Below are positions 10,594-21,132 of a DNA stretch of 64,000 bases, one piece after another (position 1 is the stretch's first letter; each line of letters opens with the position of its first letter). The DNA comes from Lineus longissimus. Taxonomy: Eukaryota; Nemertea; Pilidiophora; Heteronemertea; Lineidae. Under the pieces are notes generated by a model. It was not told where the DNA came from, did not search any database, and saw only the letters and a program-made list of their open reading frames with translations. The DNA lies in contig NC_088322.1 in NCBI RefSeq assembly GCF_910592395.1, positions 6,319,431-6,383,430 of the forward strand. Reading direction: 5' to 3'. The position numbers and the translations under genes were made by a program.

Positions 10594-12019
10594 ATCTGGT
10601 TAAATTAATACATCTTTTATTAAACGTTTCATTCTTTCCATTTGTCCCTCTCTTTCATTTTCTATCCTAATTACTTTTCCTTTTCTTCTTTTAATTTCTC
10701 TTCTATACTGCTTTCATTCTATTTCTTAACACTTCTTTTCCTTCTTCTTTTTCTGCATCATATCCTTCTAGTCATTACCAGCTATTGCGGGCCAAGCACA
10801 CTCTGTTTTGAATAGAGGGAGACTCCATCATTCCTATTGTTTGAGATTGGAAAGGTGTGAATTAATCTGGCAATTAGCCTCCTGTGCATTGGTGCATACA
10901 AACACTAAAATGTTTGGTTTTTGCTGATTTAGGGTCAAATAAATCAGCCAAAAGTTTTGAAAGCTTCACAAATGATTGTTGCAAGGAAGTACTTTATGAT
11001 AATTTGCGAAATTTTGATTAATTCTAGGTGGAAAGTAATATTTTTCGCATATTTGATGGGAAAAAAATTGAAAATCCTCCAATTTTCAACCCCCCTATGG
11101 ACACTATGAATTTTTCTCCAATAAAGCTGAAATCTTGGGAATATAATCCTAAGAGTTATATCAACCACGTCTGAAGTCGGGAGTTTGTATCAAATGTATA
11201 GTTTCGGAGCTAGCGCAGCTAGAAAAGCCCCCAAAACCCACTTTCTCAGGAATTTACACTACGGGCTACGAGTGAAGCATTACAGATTTACCAAAATTTT
11301 CAACCTATAGATGGACACATCGAATTTCCATCCAAATCACTCCAAATTTTGCCAGTAAATACCTAGACATATATAGAATTGTGTCAGAAGTCGGGAGTTG
11401 GGATTATTTTAACACCCCGCCCAAAAAGCCAACTTTATTGATATTTCCTATGCATTTTCCATTAGGCTTGCCAGGACCAATTAAGCAGGTGCACTAATTG
11501 GCTTAATTGGCTAGGCCCGCAATAGCTGGTAATGTTCTTTTTCTAGTTCTTTTATTTGTCTTTGTTGTTAATTTTTCTGTGTTTTTAGTTCCATTATCTG
11601 CGAGTCTTTTCTGCTTTTATTCCAGCAATATTTTGACCTTGATTTTTTATCCCGTTAATTTCTCTAATATCTTGATCACTAAAACCGAATGCCCTAAGTT
11701 CTTCTTCCTTTGCATCTAACAACTTTTCTATGGGTTTATCTGTTTGAGTAATTTGATTAACTTGTTCTAATCGAGCTCTAACCTCAGATTCTTGTACTAA
11801 CTGAGGTTGTCTTACAGATGCTGGTCCTTCAGTAGGCAATGTTGTTTCACATGGAACATATGGTATTGAACTTGATTCAATCATTCCTTTAATAAACTTA
11901 AAAAAATTACTACCCATATGTTTTTTTAATGTACTTTCAGAATAGAACTTTCCATCACTATAGGTTAAAGGAATTGCAAATTGATGACCTTTACTGGAAG
12001 GTGTTGTTATTCGTTTCAT
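10594..12019 (-). pseudogene. Coiled-coil protein of the element, copy A, split by a transposon
   Basis: The N-terminal 141 codons (11594-12019) include KGHQFAIPLTY, KHMGSNFFKFIKG and a Gln/Glu-rich segment; the C-terminal part continues beyond a 762-bp inserted element into a Glu/Lys/Arg-rich coiled coil whose stop lies near 10594. Copy B (20473-21132) lacks the insert, which shows the two parts belong together. The start ATG overlaps the stop of the upstream minus-strand frame as ATGA (12016-12019). Function unknown. Confidence 0.5.
10773..11534. mobile_element. 762-bp inverted-repeat element inserted in copy A only
   Basis: Perfect 21-bp inverted ends (CATTACCAGCTATTGCGGGC at the left, its complement at 11514-11534). 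Copy B has the uninterrupted site at about 20640. No long open frame inside and no obvious target duplication, so the superfamily is not assigned. Confidence 0.9.
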
Positions 12020-12249
12020 TTGTTTTTGTCTTGTTCGGGAGTAAAGTTAGAGAGTTCATTAGCGTCAGGTAAATAAGAAATTTTGTTTCCTTCAACATGA
12101 ATACGTGGTGCTAGTTTACTCAGTTTTTTAGTATCATATTTCCATTTTGTTCCTTTCAATTTTTCGAGTTTATCCTCAACAGATATGTATTGTAATTCTA
12201 ATTTCGCCAGTTCAGGTATTTGCCTATTAATTGAAATATTAGTCGGCAA
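12016..12249 (-). CDS. Small protein upstream of coiled-coil gene, copy A (partial)
   Basis: A 77-codon minus-strand frame with PELAKLELQ, VEDKLEKLKGTKW and SNFTPEQDKNK. Copy B has the same C-terminal part (about 21130-21330) joined to a different, longer N-terminus that contains NTPERVRSTL, so the 12220-12249 start here is probably a product of the breakpoint with unit X rather than the original start. Overlaps the next gene by ATGA. Function unknown. Confidence 0.4.
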   Translation of the reverse strand: MPTNISINRQIPELAKLELQYISVEDKLEKLKGTKWKYDTKKLSKLAPRIHVEGNKISYLPDANELSNFTPEQDKNK

Positions 12250-12762
12250 TCTGAATCTGAATCAAACTGAATTCCTAGAAATTCCAAGTACGTCGTCTCT
12301 TACCTTCGACAAGAATTCGAAATATAAAAGACGTTCATATATCTTTCGAAAAAACATGCGGTGCGCTGCGCCTCTTTTTGCAATGGGAGTGTGGCAAAGA
12401 TTGAAGATGACTGCCTACAGTGGTTGATCTCAGTTGGACTAGGTGGAAAATCCGTAAACTAATTGAGGCAACGTGCACAGTGAGGCTCTATCATAAAATC
12501 GACAATATATATTTGGTATTCTTTTGCCAAAGTAATGATGCACTCGGGCCTACCTGTGCAATCAATGCCATAATGATAGATGCCAGCACATCTACCCGCG
12601 AAGCTGTTAACAACAAAGATAACAGGCAGCGACAAAATAATGTCTAAATTGAACAAATGTTCAGAGGATGGTGGATTGCTACCCACTTGAGCAGACAACA
12701 CACTATCCTCTAGAATTAGAGCACCTTTTCATCTTCTTCATTTTCATTGTATTTTCAGCAGA

Positions 12763-13638
12763 ATGACTACCAGCGACCCACTACGAATTCCACCTTTGGA
12801 ACAGGCAGAAATTGTGAAATTGTGTCATCATTCAAAGTACAATGTACTTTCAAGCCAAAGTCGACAGGGGCGTGGGCTGTAAGTATACGTTTCGATCTTT
12901 TAGTTGGCGCCGTTGGCTAACTGCCATCCCAAGAATAGCATTCATCACACTGATACAATGGGCACTGGAAAACCCTAATGTTGATTTTTCCCGGGCTTTT
13001 TTCCAACCCTATTGGGAAGCAGCCAATTATTTGGCAAGTGACACCATGCAAGCCATGTTGTTAACGGGATTTTCACAAGGAAACATCGGCACAGCCGCTC
13101 AATTCGAACTCTTGGAAAGTTCCCTTGACAAAACAAAATTACGAAAGTATTAGTCTGTTCATCACAAATAAAATGTGCAGACTGACCGTCTGTTTTCTGT
13201 CGGTAAGATTGACCAATCTCCTCGGTTTTGACAACCAGTTTCAACAGACCATTCTGGAATATTTGGAAGATGTCTCCTTAGTCCGGCCAACAGTAGCCTC
13301 AGATCTCATAAGGCCTCCTGAGCCAACAGCATTGTGCACGTCAACAAAACTAAATAGGAAATTCAGGCAGTCATTACGGATACTGAAATATGTTCCAGAC
13401 AAATACCTTGACGGTAAACGGTGTCCTAGTTGTGGGGATGCTTTTCCTCCGAACATAACGATCTTAAATGTTGTTTTACCCCAATTCATTACCTCTGTCT
13501 AGAAGCCTCCGTTAAAATGGGTATGGCACCTGCCTGGTATGCGGAACGTTGCTCCTGGATGAACAGACGGACCCAAAAACACATATAATTGAAACCGCTG
13601 GGGAAAGTATGGAGGTGTCAACTCCGGCTAAGATCTAA
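12763..13638 (+). pseudogene. X paralogue 1: helical domain plus RING-like zinc site, copy A
   Basis: The ATG at 12763 follows a TTTTCAG acceptor-like site. Visible segments: a Trp-rich helical region (RRWLTAIPRI, QWALENPNVDF), a second helical region (LGFDNQFQQTILEYLEDV), then CPSCGDAF, THYLCLE and, in another frame, CLVCGTLL, which together form a C-x2-C ... H-x2-C ... C-x2-C order as in RING-type fingers. The frames are connected only through frame changes or very short GT-AG segments (12878-12903; about 13201-13240). Compared with copy B, 28 bp are missing near 13469. RING-like sites suggest protein-binding or ubiquitin-ligase roles, but there is no direct support. I do not recognise the family. 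Confidence 0.45.
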
Positions 13639-13695
13639 ACGTTTGCCTCCCCCGTTATACCTCGACTCGGGCTTGAAGGTCATTAGCAGCAACAA

Positions 13696-13747
13696 GGTAC
13701 GGTTCTCTAAAATTATTTACCATGTCTCCCTATTCTTTTACTTGTAG
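13696..13747 (+). other. Candidate 52-bp intron between X paralogues
   Basis: GGTACGGTTCTC at the left and a pyrimidine-rich TTTTACTTGTAG at the right flank 52 bp directly before the ATG at 13750. It is conserved in copy B (about 22646-22697). It looks like a spliced leader or intergenic intron; unproven. Confidence 0.4.
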
Positions 13748-13749
13748 AC

Positions 13750-14583
13750 ATGAAGCGATGGCAGGATAGGAAAGATAGGGTATACATTCTGGCACACAGC
13801 AGTCTGAACCTCCGCCAAAACTCATGCCAAAAATGCCAGACATGGATGGAGGCTATTGTGTCCATAAATAATTGGAAGCGGGTGGATACCTGGGCACCTC
13901 TCGCCATCACTCACCTTATCCTTTATTTCCTGGACCACCCGCATGTCAACCGTACCCTATATTCCCTTATAGGTGACCTTTGGTTGCCGGCCCTCACCCT
14001 GCAAGGTAGTTTACTACAGTGCCAACTGTTGGCGCTCCATCTACAAGGGGAACTTCAGGCGTTTACGGAACCTTACACCTTTTGGCGTACCCTTTTAAAG
14101 CCCCGCCACAAAAACTTTGTCGAAAACAAGCTTATCCTCAAGAACGCTGCGCGCTTCCTGATTAAGTTGCAACAGATCTTTCCTCCCGGGGCGGCTGTTG
14201 TACACTATGTGCAAGCATTCATACTGAAGCGAGGGTGTGTCACAGAATCAACCATCAATAATTTTATGGCTACTGTGTGGCATAGATCACCTCCAACCAC
14301 CACACGGCGCGACAACTAGCCCTTTGGAATGGACGTCGAACTTTGGAGCACTGGTATAAAGCATAAAAAATGTGGAATTTGCTATTCTCAATTCCGGTGG
14401 GGAATTGCAGTGACTGGCCCGAACTTTGATGTGATGTTTGCTCCTTGTTGCAACACCCCCTACCACCTGCACTGCGTCGGTCGATACACTGATGATTACC
14501 ATTATCTGTTTCGGAAGTTGATGAAGAGAAATATATGTAAAGATCAGGAAAACAAAAACCATGATTTGAAATTTATTTTTTGA
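13750..14583 (+). pseudogene. X paralogue 2: helical domain plus zinc site, copy A
   Basis: A 189-codon frame (13750-14319) is followed in the same frame, after a single TAG, by a second frame (14329-14583). The first has CQKCQTWME, WAPLAITHLILYFLDHPHV and WLPALTLQGSLLQC, which align by eye with the helical part of paralogue 1. The second begins with KCGICYSQF and holds CCNTPYHLHC, the same C-x2-C ... C-x4-H-x2-C order as paralogue 1. So the two genes are old tandem duplicates. In copy B the region between the frames has three stops and 6 extra bases, still in frame. The distal Cys pair seen in paralogue 1 is not evident. Function unknown. Confidence 0.5.
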
Positions 14584-17205
14584 CTTTGATAAGAATGATC
14601 GTAGCTCCTACTTATGTAAATATCATTATATCAGAAGAGCCTTAAAACTTAAGACGAAAAAAGAAAAAAAACTTCAAAGAAGCTTTCTTTTACCGTCTTA
14701 ACTCTCTCAACAGCGGCCATTACTCCAGAAAAACGTTTTCGTATCGAGTGTGTAATAAACACAGTACATGCGCTTAAACCATAACATGAATTGCTATTAA
14801 AACACTATCATGTTGACAAGTACCCTGAGCGATTGATGAAAAACATATTTTAAAGCCAAATGAATAGACGAAAATTGGTTAAAATCTCAAGTGAAGGTAA
14901 TGGAAAATGCATTAGATAAGCCAATTTCACTGCCTTACATTGGGTTGTCATAGCCAAGGCAAGTCTTCAGATGACCAGGGCCTACTTCCCCCACTTTACT
15001 GCTGGCTTTATCTGAAGAGGGTCATTATTCATCAGTAACTTACAGTCAGAGGAGTGAAAGGAAGGTATCATGTGTGGAGAAGGAGAAGGCTTTCAGACGA
15101 GGACATTTCCGGCTGCGTCATTAGAAGCCGCTTTTTCATCAGTGCACCCATTGGGAAGAGGGTCATTAAAATCGCAAGGTGGTGAGATCACCAAAGACGA
15201 CAACACACGGATTTGACCATAACAATCAACATAACTCACAAGCTCGCACCAAGGTGGAAGCTCTATGAAATGTACAACACTACGCGTGATCGAATTCTAC
15301 CACCTGCCTGTACCCGAGTTCCTTTGTTGATGTGCCCTGATGTCCAGGGCATCCATAGTAATGATTCCATACCAAGTGCTGTACATTTCATAGAGATGCC
15401 ACCTGAGGGCGAGCTTGAGGGTAATGTTGATTCTACCAAAGGGATATTGTGTGTCAGCGGAGTCAATGGAAGAGAACCCGTTTGGAGAAGGAGGCAACTT
15501 TCTGTTCCGAGCCTTCCAGCTGTGTAGGAACTTCATGCACAGGTAATGCAATAGCCATCACCATCATTATGGCAGGTTTATTGCGATATGACAATATGCT
15601 CTCTGTTCTCCTAATTACCAATTTAAAGTAACATTGCCGTACTTTGCTTGCCTCGTATGGTACTGTGTCCGCGTTATCCTTCTTTGCCGAACCGATCACC
15701 ATGAAAGACTAGGACTCGATGGTGAACGATCCCAGATGGTGTGAGTTGCGTTCGTCGCTGTCCTCCTAGCATCATGGACCACCGGCTGTCGTCTCTTACC
15801 ACCATGGACACCTCGGCAGTCGTCTTGTAGCATGGATCAAGGAGAGCTATGTGGCCAAAGCTAAAATGATAAAAATCGAAAAAGGTTTCAAAATATGAGA
15901 AGACCAATCTTTATTCTCAACATTATCGTTATCAGTGACCAAGGCCCCTGCCAAAACTAACTCCTCCTGCAACAGAACCGAGATTTTATTCATATGACGG
16001 GAGGGTCAGGGTGGATGCGATGGCTAAATTTTTTCCATCCTTCTTAACCATTCCAAACTTGCAACACACCAAGTCGGCAGCATAGACCCCTAAACACAAA
16101 GTTTGTTTTGGCTTTCTACGTCACCTGGTCTTTTGATCGGCCCATTGTTCAGGCCTATTTGCAGAACAACTTGTGCGTTTGCTGACAAAAAAACCCCCTT
16201 AGAATGGCATGTGTGAAGTTGTCTATATTCGGTCTGAAGACAAAGTCACAACCAGAAAGACAAGTCGGTGGCATTTTTGGTTCGGGGACCAGCTCCTTTC
16301 ATTTCACGGCAAGGGTTACAGAGGATGCAACAGCCAACTGTTGTCCCATTCAAGTCGGGAGCAACTTCTGTCTGAGGACAAAGTCACAATCAGAAAGACA
16401 AGTCGGCAGCACAATCGGTTTGAGGGCAAAGTCATTCTTATCATTCATGTCAGAGTAGGGAAGGTCATGATTGATGCAACAGCCAACAGTTTCGACCATA
16501 CCCTTGTTTACCCATGAAGACTCGTCTTCAGGTAGGATGTAATAACATGTACATTGCATGGCATGGTTGAATTTCACTTCCTACATGGACACAAGGCCTA
16601 TAAATGTATCCAGGCCTTGCGAGATAAATTAAGTTAAGTTAGATTGAATGTTTACCTTGAGACAAGAATTTGTTTATCAACAAGGGTATGGCCGAAATTG
16701 GAAGATTGCCAGAAACCAAGTTGGCCCCATCTTCAGTCTGAAAACAAATTCACAACCAGAAGAATGATCAGCCTCACGGCCTCGTACGAGGGTTCGACTT
16801 CCCCCAAGGTAGATACAGAGCTAAAACATGCCAGTGCGAAGTGCGTCAATTACCTTGTGGCCCCACAAAGCAGTGAGACTGACATTTTGTTTCCGTGCCA
16901 CCTTTTGCACAACATCTCCAAAGTTCTAGAGGAGTGCAGCATGTTGCAAATACGTTCGGTACACAAACTATCATTGAGTTCGACCATTGAGGGGAAGGAA
17001 AATATTGACGAAGTTCTGGACAACAGGTGTAGTCCATGAAAACAAAATGGCCTCCATCTTCATGGCGGGAAGTACAATAGTTTGGAGGACATTTTGCCAT
17101 AAATTGGTCAGGGGAAATCAAGATTGATACTCAAGTAACAATGCAAACGGCTTTCCTCTGAAAAACAACTAGCCCCTGCAATTCCCAAGGTTTCCCTCTG
17201 AAATT
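14584..17205. other. X tail without clear genes, copy A
   Basis: Holds a segment at 14650-14785 that recurs inverted at 41034-41162 upstream of DNAJB11, a MITE at 15219-15430, a run of degenerate repeats of GACAAAGTCACAACCAGAAA at about 16230-16760, and several short frames. A 91-codon minus-strand frame (16846-17121) stays open in both copies, but so does much else at this level of identity. Confidence 0.5.
15219..15430. mobile_element. MITE in X tail, copy A
   Basis: Inverted arms of about 45 bp: AACTCACAAGCTCGCACCA and TCTATGAAATGTACAACACT at the left, their near-complements at 15381-15430. Also present at 24164-24375, so it was in unit X before the unit was duplicated. Confidence 0.7.
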
Positions 17206-17207
17206 TA

Positions 17208-17250
17208 TGACGTCACCCTGGCCAATCTTGTGGGAGTATATAAGGGCTGT
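17208..17250 (+). promoter_or_regulatory. Promoter-like cluster at right edge of X, copy A
   Basis: TGACGTCA (17208-17215, a full CRE/ATF palindrome), CCAAT (17222-17226) and GTATATAAG (17236-17244) occur within 40 bp in the order and spacing of a strong RNA polymerase II core promoter directed rightwards. Retained in copy B with a changed CCAAT (CTAAT). Confidence 0.6.
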
Positions 17251-18160
17251 TCATCTGCCCTTGATGAGAGATAAGCTTTGGAACATCCACGTCTTAGCTT
17301 AGTGAAGCCTTGGATTGTACGATTGAAAGACACTGCCAATAGGCCTAAAACTAAGTCACAAGTGAAATTATATATAGAGTTGTTGCCTCATGTACGGTTC
17401 GGCCAATACATCTGATAGTGGGAATAGCCGGAGTGCTCTACCATAATCCCTATATCATGGATATCGAGCTAGTTGTCACATCTTTCTCGGACCCCCATTG
17501 AAATCTGCTTAGACCTCGCATCTTTTCAGAAATTGGCTGAAGTCAGAGGATAAGGTTCCACAGATCTTCTCAGGCTTGGCTGCAGAGCCGGATATGTTTG
17601 TTGTCCTACCAAATTTTTGGGGATCTTGGACATTTTTGCTGAATTCACGGGATCTAGGACGTACATTTTGGCAACATTTTGGGCTGTCGACGCCCGCATC
17701 CAAATGACGTCCCTCGCGGGAAAGAAACGGTGGGCAGCACGAGGAAGCGATGGATCCATCATTATTCTGTCCTCCACATGTAACTCTACCTTGAAGCTTG
17801 GAGTCCGCGTAAACTTATACTGAGGTGTCATTATGCATGGAGCTGCCCCATATACCAACAATACAATACATTGTACTATGTTAAGACTTCCCACTACACC
17901 CGGAAGCAGTGCACCAGCCTCGTTCCTCACCATAAGGATACCAATTAATTAGGCTGACGCGATGGGCTGCCCAGGGAGTCTATTTCCCTCAAGCCGGAGA
18001 AGGATGAAAAATACTGTCGAGTCCCTCAGGAGCTGTTCCGCATCCCTAGCATTCTGGGGAAAATCAAGGAGTGGCAGTAACCGATTTTCTCACGATGCAT
18101 TCCGAGTATCGGTACATGAACTTATTACTGAGGAGGAATTGCCACTTACAGGTGGCAGCA
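17251..18160 (+). other. Sequence downstream of X promoter, copy A only
   Basis: Not present after copy B. A CTTTTCAG acceptor-like site at about 17522-17529 leads into a short open stretch with FSGLAAEPDMFVVLPNFWG, which looks coding but stops near 17704. Around 18018 and 18230 two similar segments read VPQELF in one frame. A minus-strand frame of 135 codons (17526-17933) overlaps. These may be eroded exons of the gene driven by the X promoter; low confidence. Confidence 0.3.
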
Positions 18161-18163
18161 CTT

Positions 18164-18499
18164 TTAGGGAAAAGTGAAAAGCTTTCCTCTGAGGCTACAA
18201 CAAGCACAGGAGCCGCTCCATATTTTCTGGTCCCACAGGAGCTGTTCGGTGTTCCGTGTCACTACTATCAGAACTTCTTCTTGTTGTTTTGTTGCTTTTT
18301 GTTCTAATTTACTGAGAGGAGTTGAGGGTTTTTTGGGTGGTGTAATGTCTGTTTGGGACCCGCCATCCAACAGGCGCTTTAAATAACCCATCATTTGGTG
18401 ATGATGCGCTCTGCGTTCATTTAAAATAGCTATTTGCCGATTGTCCCAATCTAAATTTAATAAATTTTTAAAATCTAAACAATGAGTGAAAGAAACCAA
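18164..18499 (-). CDS. Possible minus-strand gene left of copy B
   Basis: A 111-codon frame with a His/Gln-rich helical start (NERRAHHHQMMGYLKRLLDG) and a basic, Gln-rich tail. It is divergent from, and slightly overlaps, the zinc-finger gene at 18482. The ATG at about 18396 is a more sensible start than the overlapping one. No counterpart precedes copy A. No family recognised; could be chance. Confidence 0.25.
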   Translation of the reverse strand: MVSFTHCLDFKNLLNLDWDNRQIAILNERRAHHHQMMGYLKRLLDGGSQTDITPPKKPSTPLSKLEQKATKQQEEVLIVVTRNTEQLLWDQKIWSGSCACCSLRGKLFTFP

Positions 18500-18922
18500 A
18501 AGGTTAATTGTCCTACTTGTGATAAATACGTTTCATACAGCAATATGACAGCTCACAGGAAGACTAAGGGGCATTTAGATAAGTTAGTGGTACAAGTACA
18601 ACCTTCTATTTTACCACTAATACCTAAAGGTGTAGATAAGAAGTTTGCCTTTGAGACCGAGGAGCTTGATGGCATAAAGAAAGTGGAAGGAGTTGAAGTA
18701 GTAAAGGAGTTTGGTAAGCCTGTGGTTACTATTAGAGTTGATATTGACAGAGAAGCTAAACAGGTGTATGAATACAGAGAGAAGTTAGAGGAGGTCCTTT
18801 TTCAACTCAATGATTACCACCACAAAATAAGCATATCAGTGTTCGCCCAGTTCAATCGGCCTTCGGTCGCAGATCAGAGCTTGAATCGGCCTTCGGCCGC
18901 AGAGCAGAGCTTGAATCGGTAA
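18482..18922 (+). CDS. C2H2-like zinc-finger protein, copy B
   Basis: 146 codons, the counterpart of 8076-8540. It keeps the CPTC ... HRKTKGH zinc site (residues about 9-30) and the NRPS..EQSLNR repeated tail, but is eight residues shorter because the QMSKLG segment is missing. The start here is MSERN, giving a closer upstream AT-rich leader. It is 33 bp upstream of the polymerase fragment. Conservation of frame between copies favours a real gene of the element. Confidence 0.6.
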   Translation: MSERNQKVNCPTCDKYVSYSNMTAHRKTKGHLDKLVVQVQPSILPLIPKGVDKKFAFETEELDGIKKVEGVEVVKEFGKPVVTIRVDIDREAKQVYEYREKLEEVLFQLNDYHHKISISVFAQFNRPSVADQSLNRPSAAEQSLNR

Positions 18923-18955
18923 GGTGACAATGTCACACACTCAATTTAGTCTCCA

Positions 18956-20090
18956 ATGGAAAGCATTATTTCAAGTAATCAGGCAATCTATGCAGTATCC
19001 AACCAGCTTAACTACATCAGTACACAGATTGAGGAGAGGTACTTTCAAGGGTCTGGCCTGTCTCTTAACATAATAGAGTTCTCTGACATGACAATATGTT
19101 CTTACAAGAGGTGTAAAGGTGGTCATTACATTCGATTACCATTTAACACTAAAGCTGTCATCAATGTAATGTCACAGGAACAGGGAAATGACCAGAAGTG
19201 TTTGCTCTGGAATCTACTGGCTGCTAAATACCACAAAGTCACATCATGTGAGGGGCAAACAAGTTTTAATGCAACAGAAATTAACCCCTACAAGATGTAT
19301 GAAAATGAGATTAAGATCGAGCCTAGCTCTCAGTACGGAGTACGAATCGACTCATTTCCTGTATGTGTTCAAAAGGATGTTCGAGAGTGACAGTAATCTT
19401 AAGATCAATGCGTTCAAGTTACAGAATAGAGCCGCTAAAAACATACGTGAGGCAAAACTAGAACCTCTCTACCTATCCGGGAATGGTAAGAACAATGATG
19501 ATGATGATGTCATTGATATCCTTTATTTTAAGGGTCATTTCATGTACATAACTGACATCAATATGTTCTTCAGGACTGGCACTCATACTGTGTATCTCTG
19601 TAGGAGGTGTATGAATTACTTTTATCGTAAGTCTACATTTGAGAATTATAAGAAGAAATGTAATGAACATGAATATTGTAAGATTAGTTTACCAACACCG
19701 AATAGTAAATGGTCTCAACTTAAGTTTGAAAAACATTTTAAATAAAGAATAGTGTTCTTTTTGTTATCTCTGCAGATTTTGAGTCAATAAACAGACCTGT
19801 AGTATCAAGTAGAGAGTACTAGTAAGAAACTTTTTAAACAGAACTCATCAGCAGTTGGAGTTTATGTTAACTCTGATTATCAATATCTTTACAATAATCA
19901 GTATTTAAGTCATAGAGGTCCTGATCTTGTAGACATGTTCTGTAACTGGTAAATAAGAATGGAAGAAATATTCTCTAATCTATTAAACTGTAACTACCCT
20001 TTAATAATGTATGATGAAGACTGGGATAGATATCACTCAGAAACACACTGTTACTACTTCAATGAGTTGCTAGGGTATTTTATTGAATAT
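18956..20090 (+). pseudogene. Protein-primed DNA polymerase B, N-terminal part, copy B (broken)
   Basis: Same organisation as copy A: a first frame (18956-19390) with CLLWNLLAAKYHKV, a frame change near 19370-19390, then a second frame to 19745 containing DVIDILYFKG, a DIN.FFRTG segment and YLCRRCMNYF with two further Cys/His positions, a zinc-binding cluster usual before the exonuclease domain in this family. About 54 bp of this part are missing in copy A. The exonuclease start FVISADFES lies near 19760. A stop (TAA near 19950) and the truncation after ELLGY (about 20075) are shared with copy A. No palm domain. Confidence 0.75.
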
Positions 20091-20398
20091 TGATTTGTAT
20101 GGTATTTGTATTGGTTTAACAAATGTGTATGTACCCTTAACTTGATTTTGTTATTCTTCCTAGCTTCACTTCTGTTGTGAAACGAACAAGGTATTCCAGC
20201 AAACTTCTTGAGGCCTTCTTTTACTCTGTCTGATATTGTTGGTTCTAGTTTAGGTTCTAGTTCTGGTTTAGGTTCTAGTTTAGGTTTATCTTCAGGTTTA
20301 TCTTCAGGTTTAGCTTCTGTTGTTTTACTATCAGGGCTTGGGTTAACTACTTTACTCAGAGAATTACTGATAGCTAGACCTAGAGTTGTGAAGATCAT
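20054..20398 (-). pseudogene. Virion-structural-like protein, copy B (internally deleted)
   Basis: 114 codons: the same hydrophobic N-terminus and KPE-rich linker as copy A up to NKIKLR, then a jump of about 420 bp to the C-terminal end shared with copy A. The conserved IPDG and GLHCDI parts are lost. Its 3' end abuts the truncated polymerase. Confidence 0.45.
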
Positions 20399-20472
20399 AA
20401 CTACAGCTGTTACTATGGCACCATTGGTTACTCCAAACGTCTTCTATCTATTAAAGGAATCCTTGAATCTGA

Positions 20473-21132
20473 TTAAATTAATACATCTTTTATTAAACGT
20501 TTCATTCTTTCCATTTGTCCCTCTCTTTCATTTTCTATCCTAATTACTTTTTCCTTTTCTTCTTTTAATTTCTCTTCTACTACTTTCATTCTATTTCTTA
20601 ACACTTCTTTTTCTTCTTCTTTTTCTGCATCATATCCTTCTAGTTTTCTTTTTCTAGTTCTTTTATTTGTCTTTGTTTTTCATTTTTCTGTGTTTGTAGT
20701 TCCATTATCTGCCTGTCTTTTTCTGCTTTTATTCCAGCAATATTTTGACCTTGATTTTCTATCCAGTTAATTTCTCTAATATCTTGATCACTAAAACCGA
20801 ATGCCCTAAGTTCTTCTTCCTTTGCATCTAACAACTTTTCTGCGGTTTTATCTGTTTGAGTAATTTGATTAACCTGTTCTAATCGAGCTCTAACCTCAGG
20901 TTCTTGTACTAACTGAGGTTGTCTTACAGGTGCTGGTCCTTCAATAGGCAATGTTGTTTCACATGGAACATATGGTATTGAACTTGATTCAATCATTCCT
21001 TTAATAAACTTAAAAAAATTACTACCCATATGTTTTTTTTAATGTACTTTCAGAATAGAACTTTCCATCACTATAGGTTAAAGGAATTGCAAATTGATGA
21101 CCTTTACTGGAAGGTGTTATTATTCGTTTCAT
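20473..21132 (-). pseudogene. Coiled-coil protein of the element, copy B
   Basis: Uninterrupted counterpart of the copy A gene. An ATG at about 21132 starts KRI.; one frame change occurs around 21030 in a T-run and another near 20640. Visible parts are KHMGSNFFKFIKG-like sequence, then long Glu/Gln/Lys-rich coiled coil (EKQRQIKELEKE) to a stop at 20473-20475. Function unknown; perhaps a core or scaffold protein, which is inference from composition only. Confidence 0.5.

Larger units (their letters stand above)
12483..17250 (+). mobile_element. Unit X, copy A
   Basis: A block of about 4.77 kb that reappears nearly base for base at 21411-26197, with scattered substitutions and small indels. 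Left boundary at GGCTCTATCATAAAATCGAC, right boundary just after GTATATAAGGGCTGT. Sequence on both sides differs between copies, so it behaves as an independent unit. It contains two paralogous plus-strand genes, a 2.6-kb tail without clear genes, and an outward promoter at its right edge. No terminal repeats or transposase were recognised. It could be part of a larger viral or mobile element. Confidence 0.7.

Noticed and set aside
12459-12701. Minus-strand 80-codon frame at the left edge of X as a gene
   Set aside because: Open in both copies, but starts differ and it crosses the X boundary in copy A; not strong enough to list.
15213-15551. 104- and 84-codon frames on opposite strands kept in both X copies
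   Set aside because: They span the inverted arms of a MITE, so they mirror each other and need no coding explanation.
16204-16517. Overlapping 84- and 102-codon frames kept in both X copies
   Set aside because: They translate degenerate tandem repeats, and high identity of the copies explains their retention.
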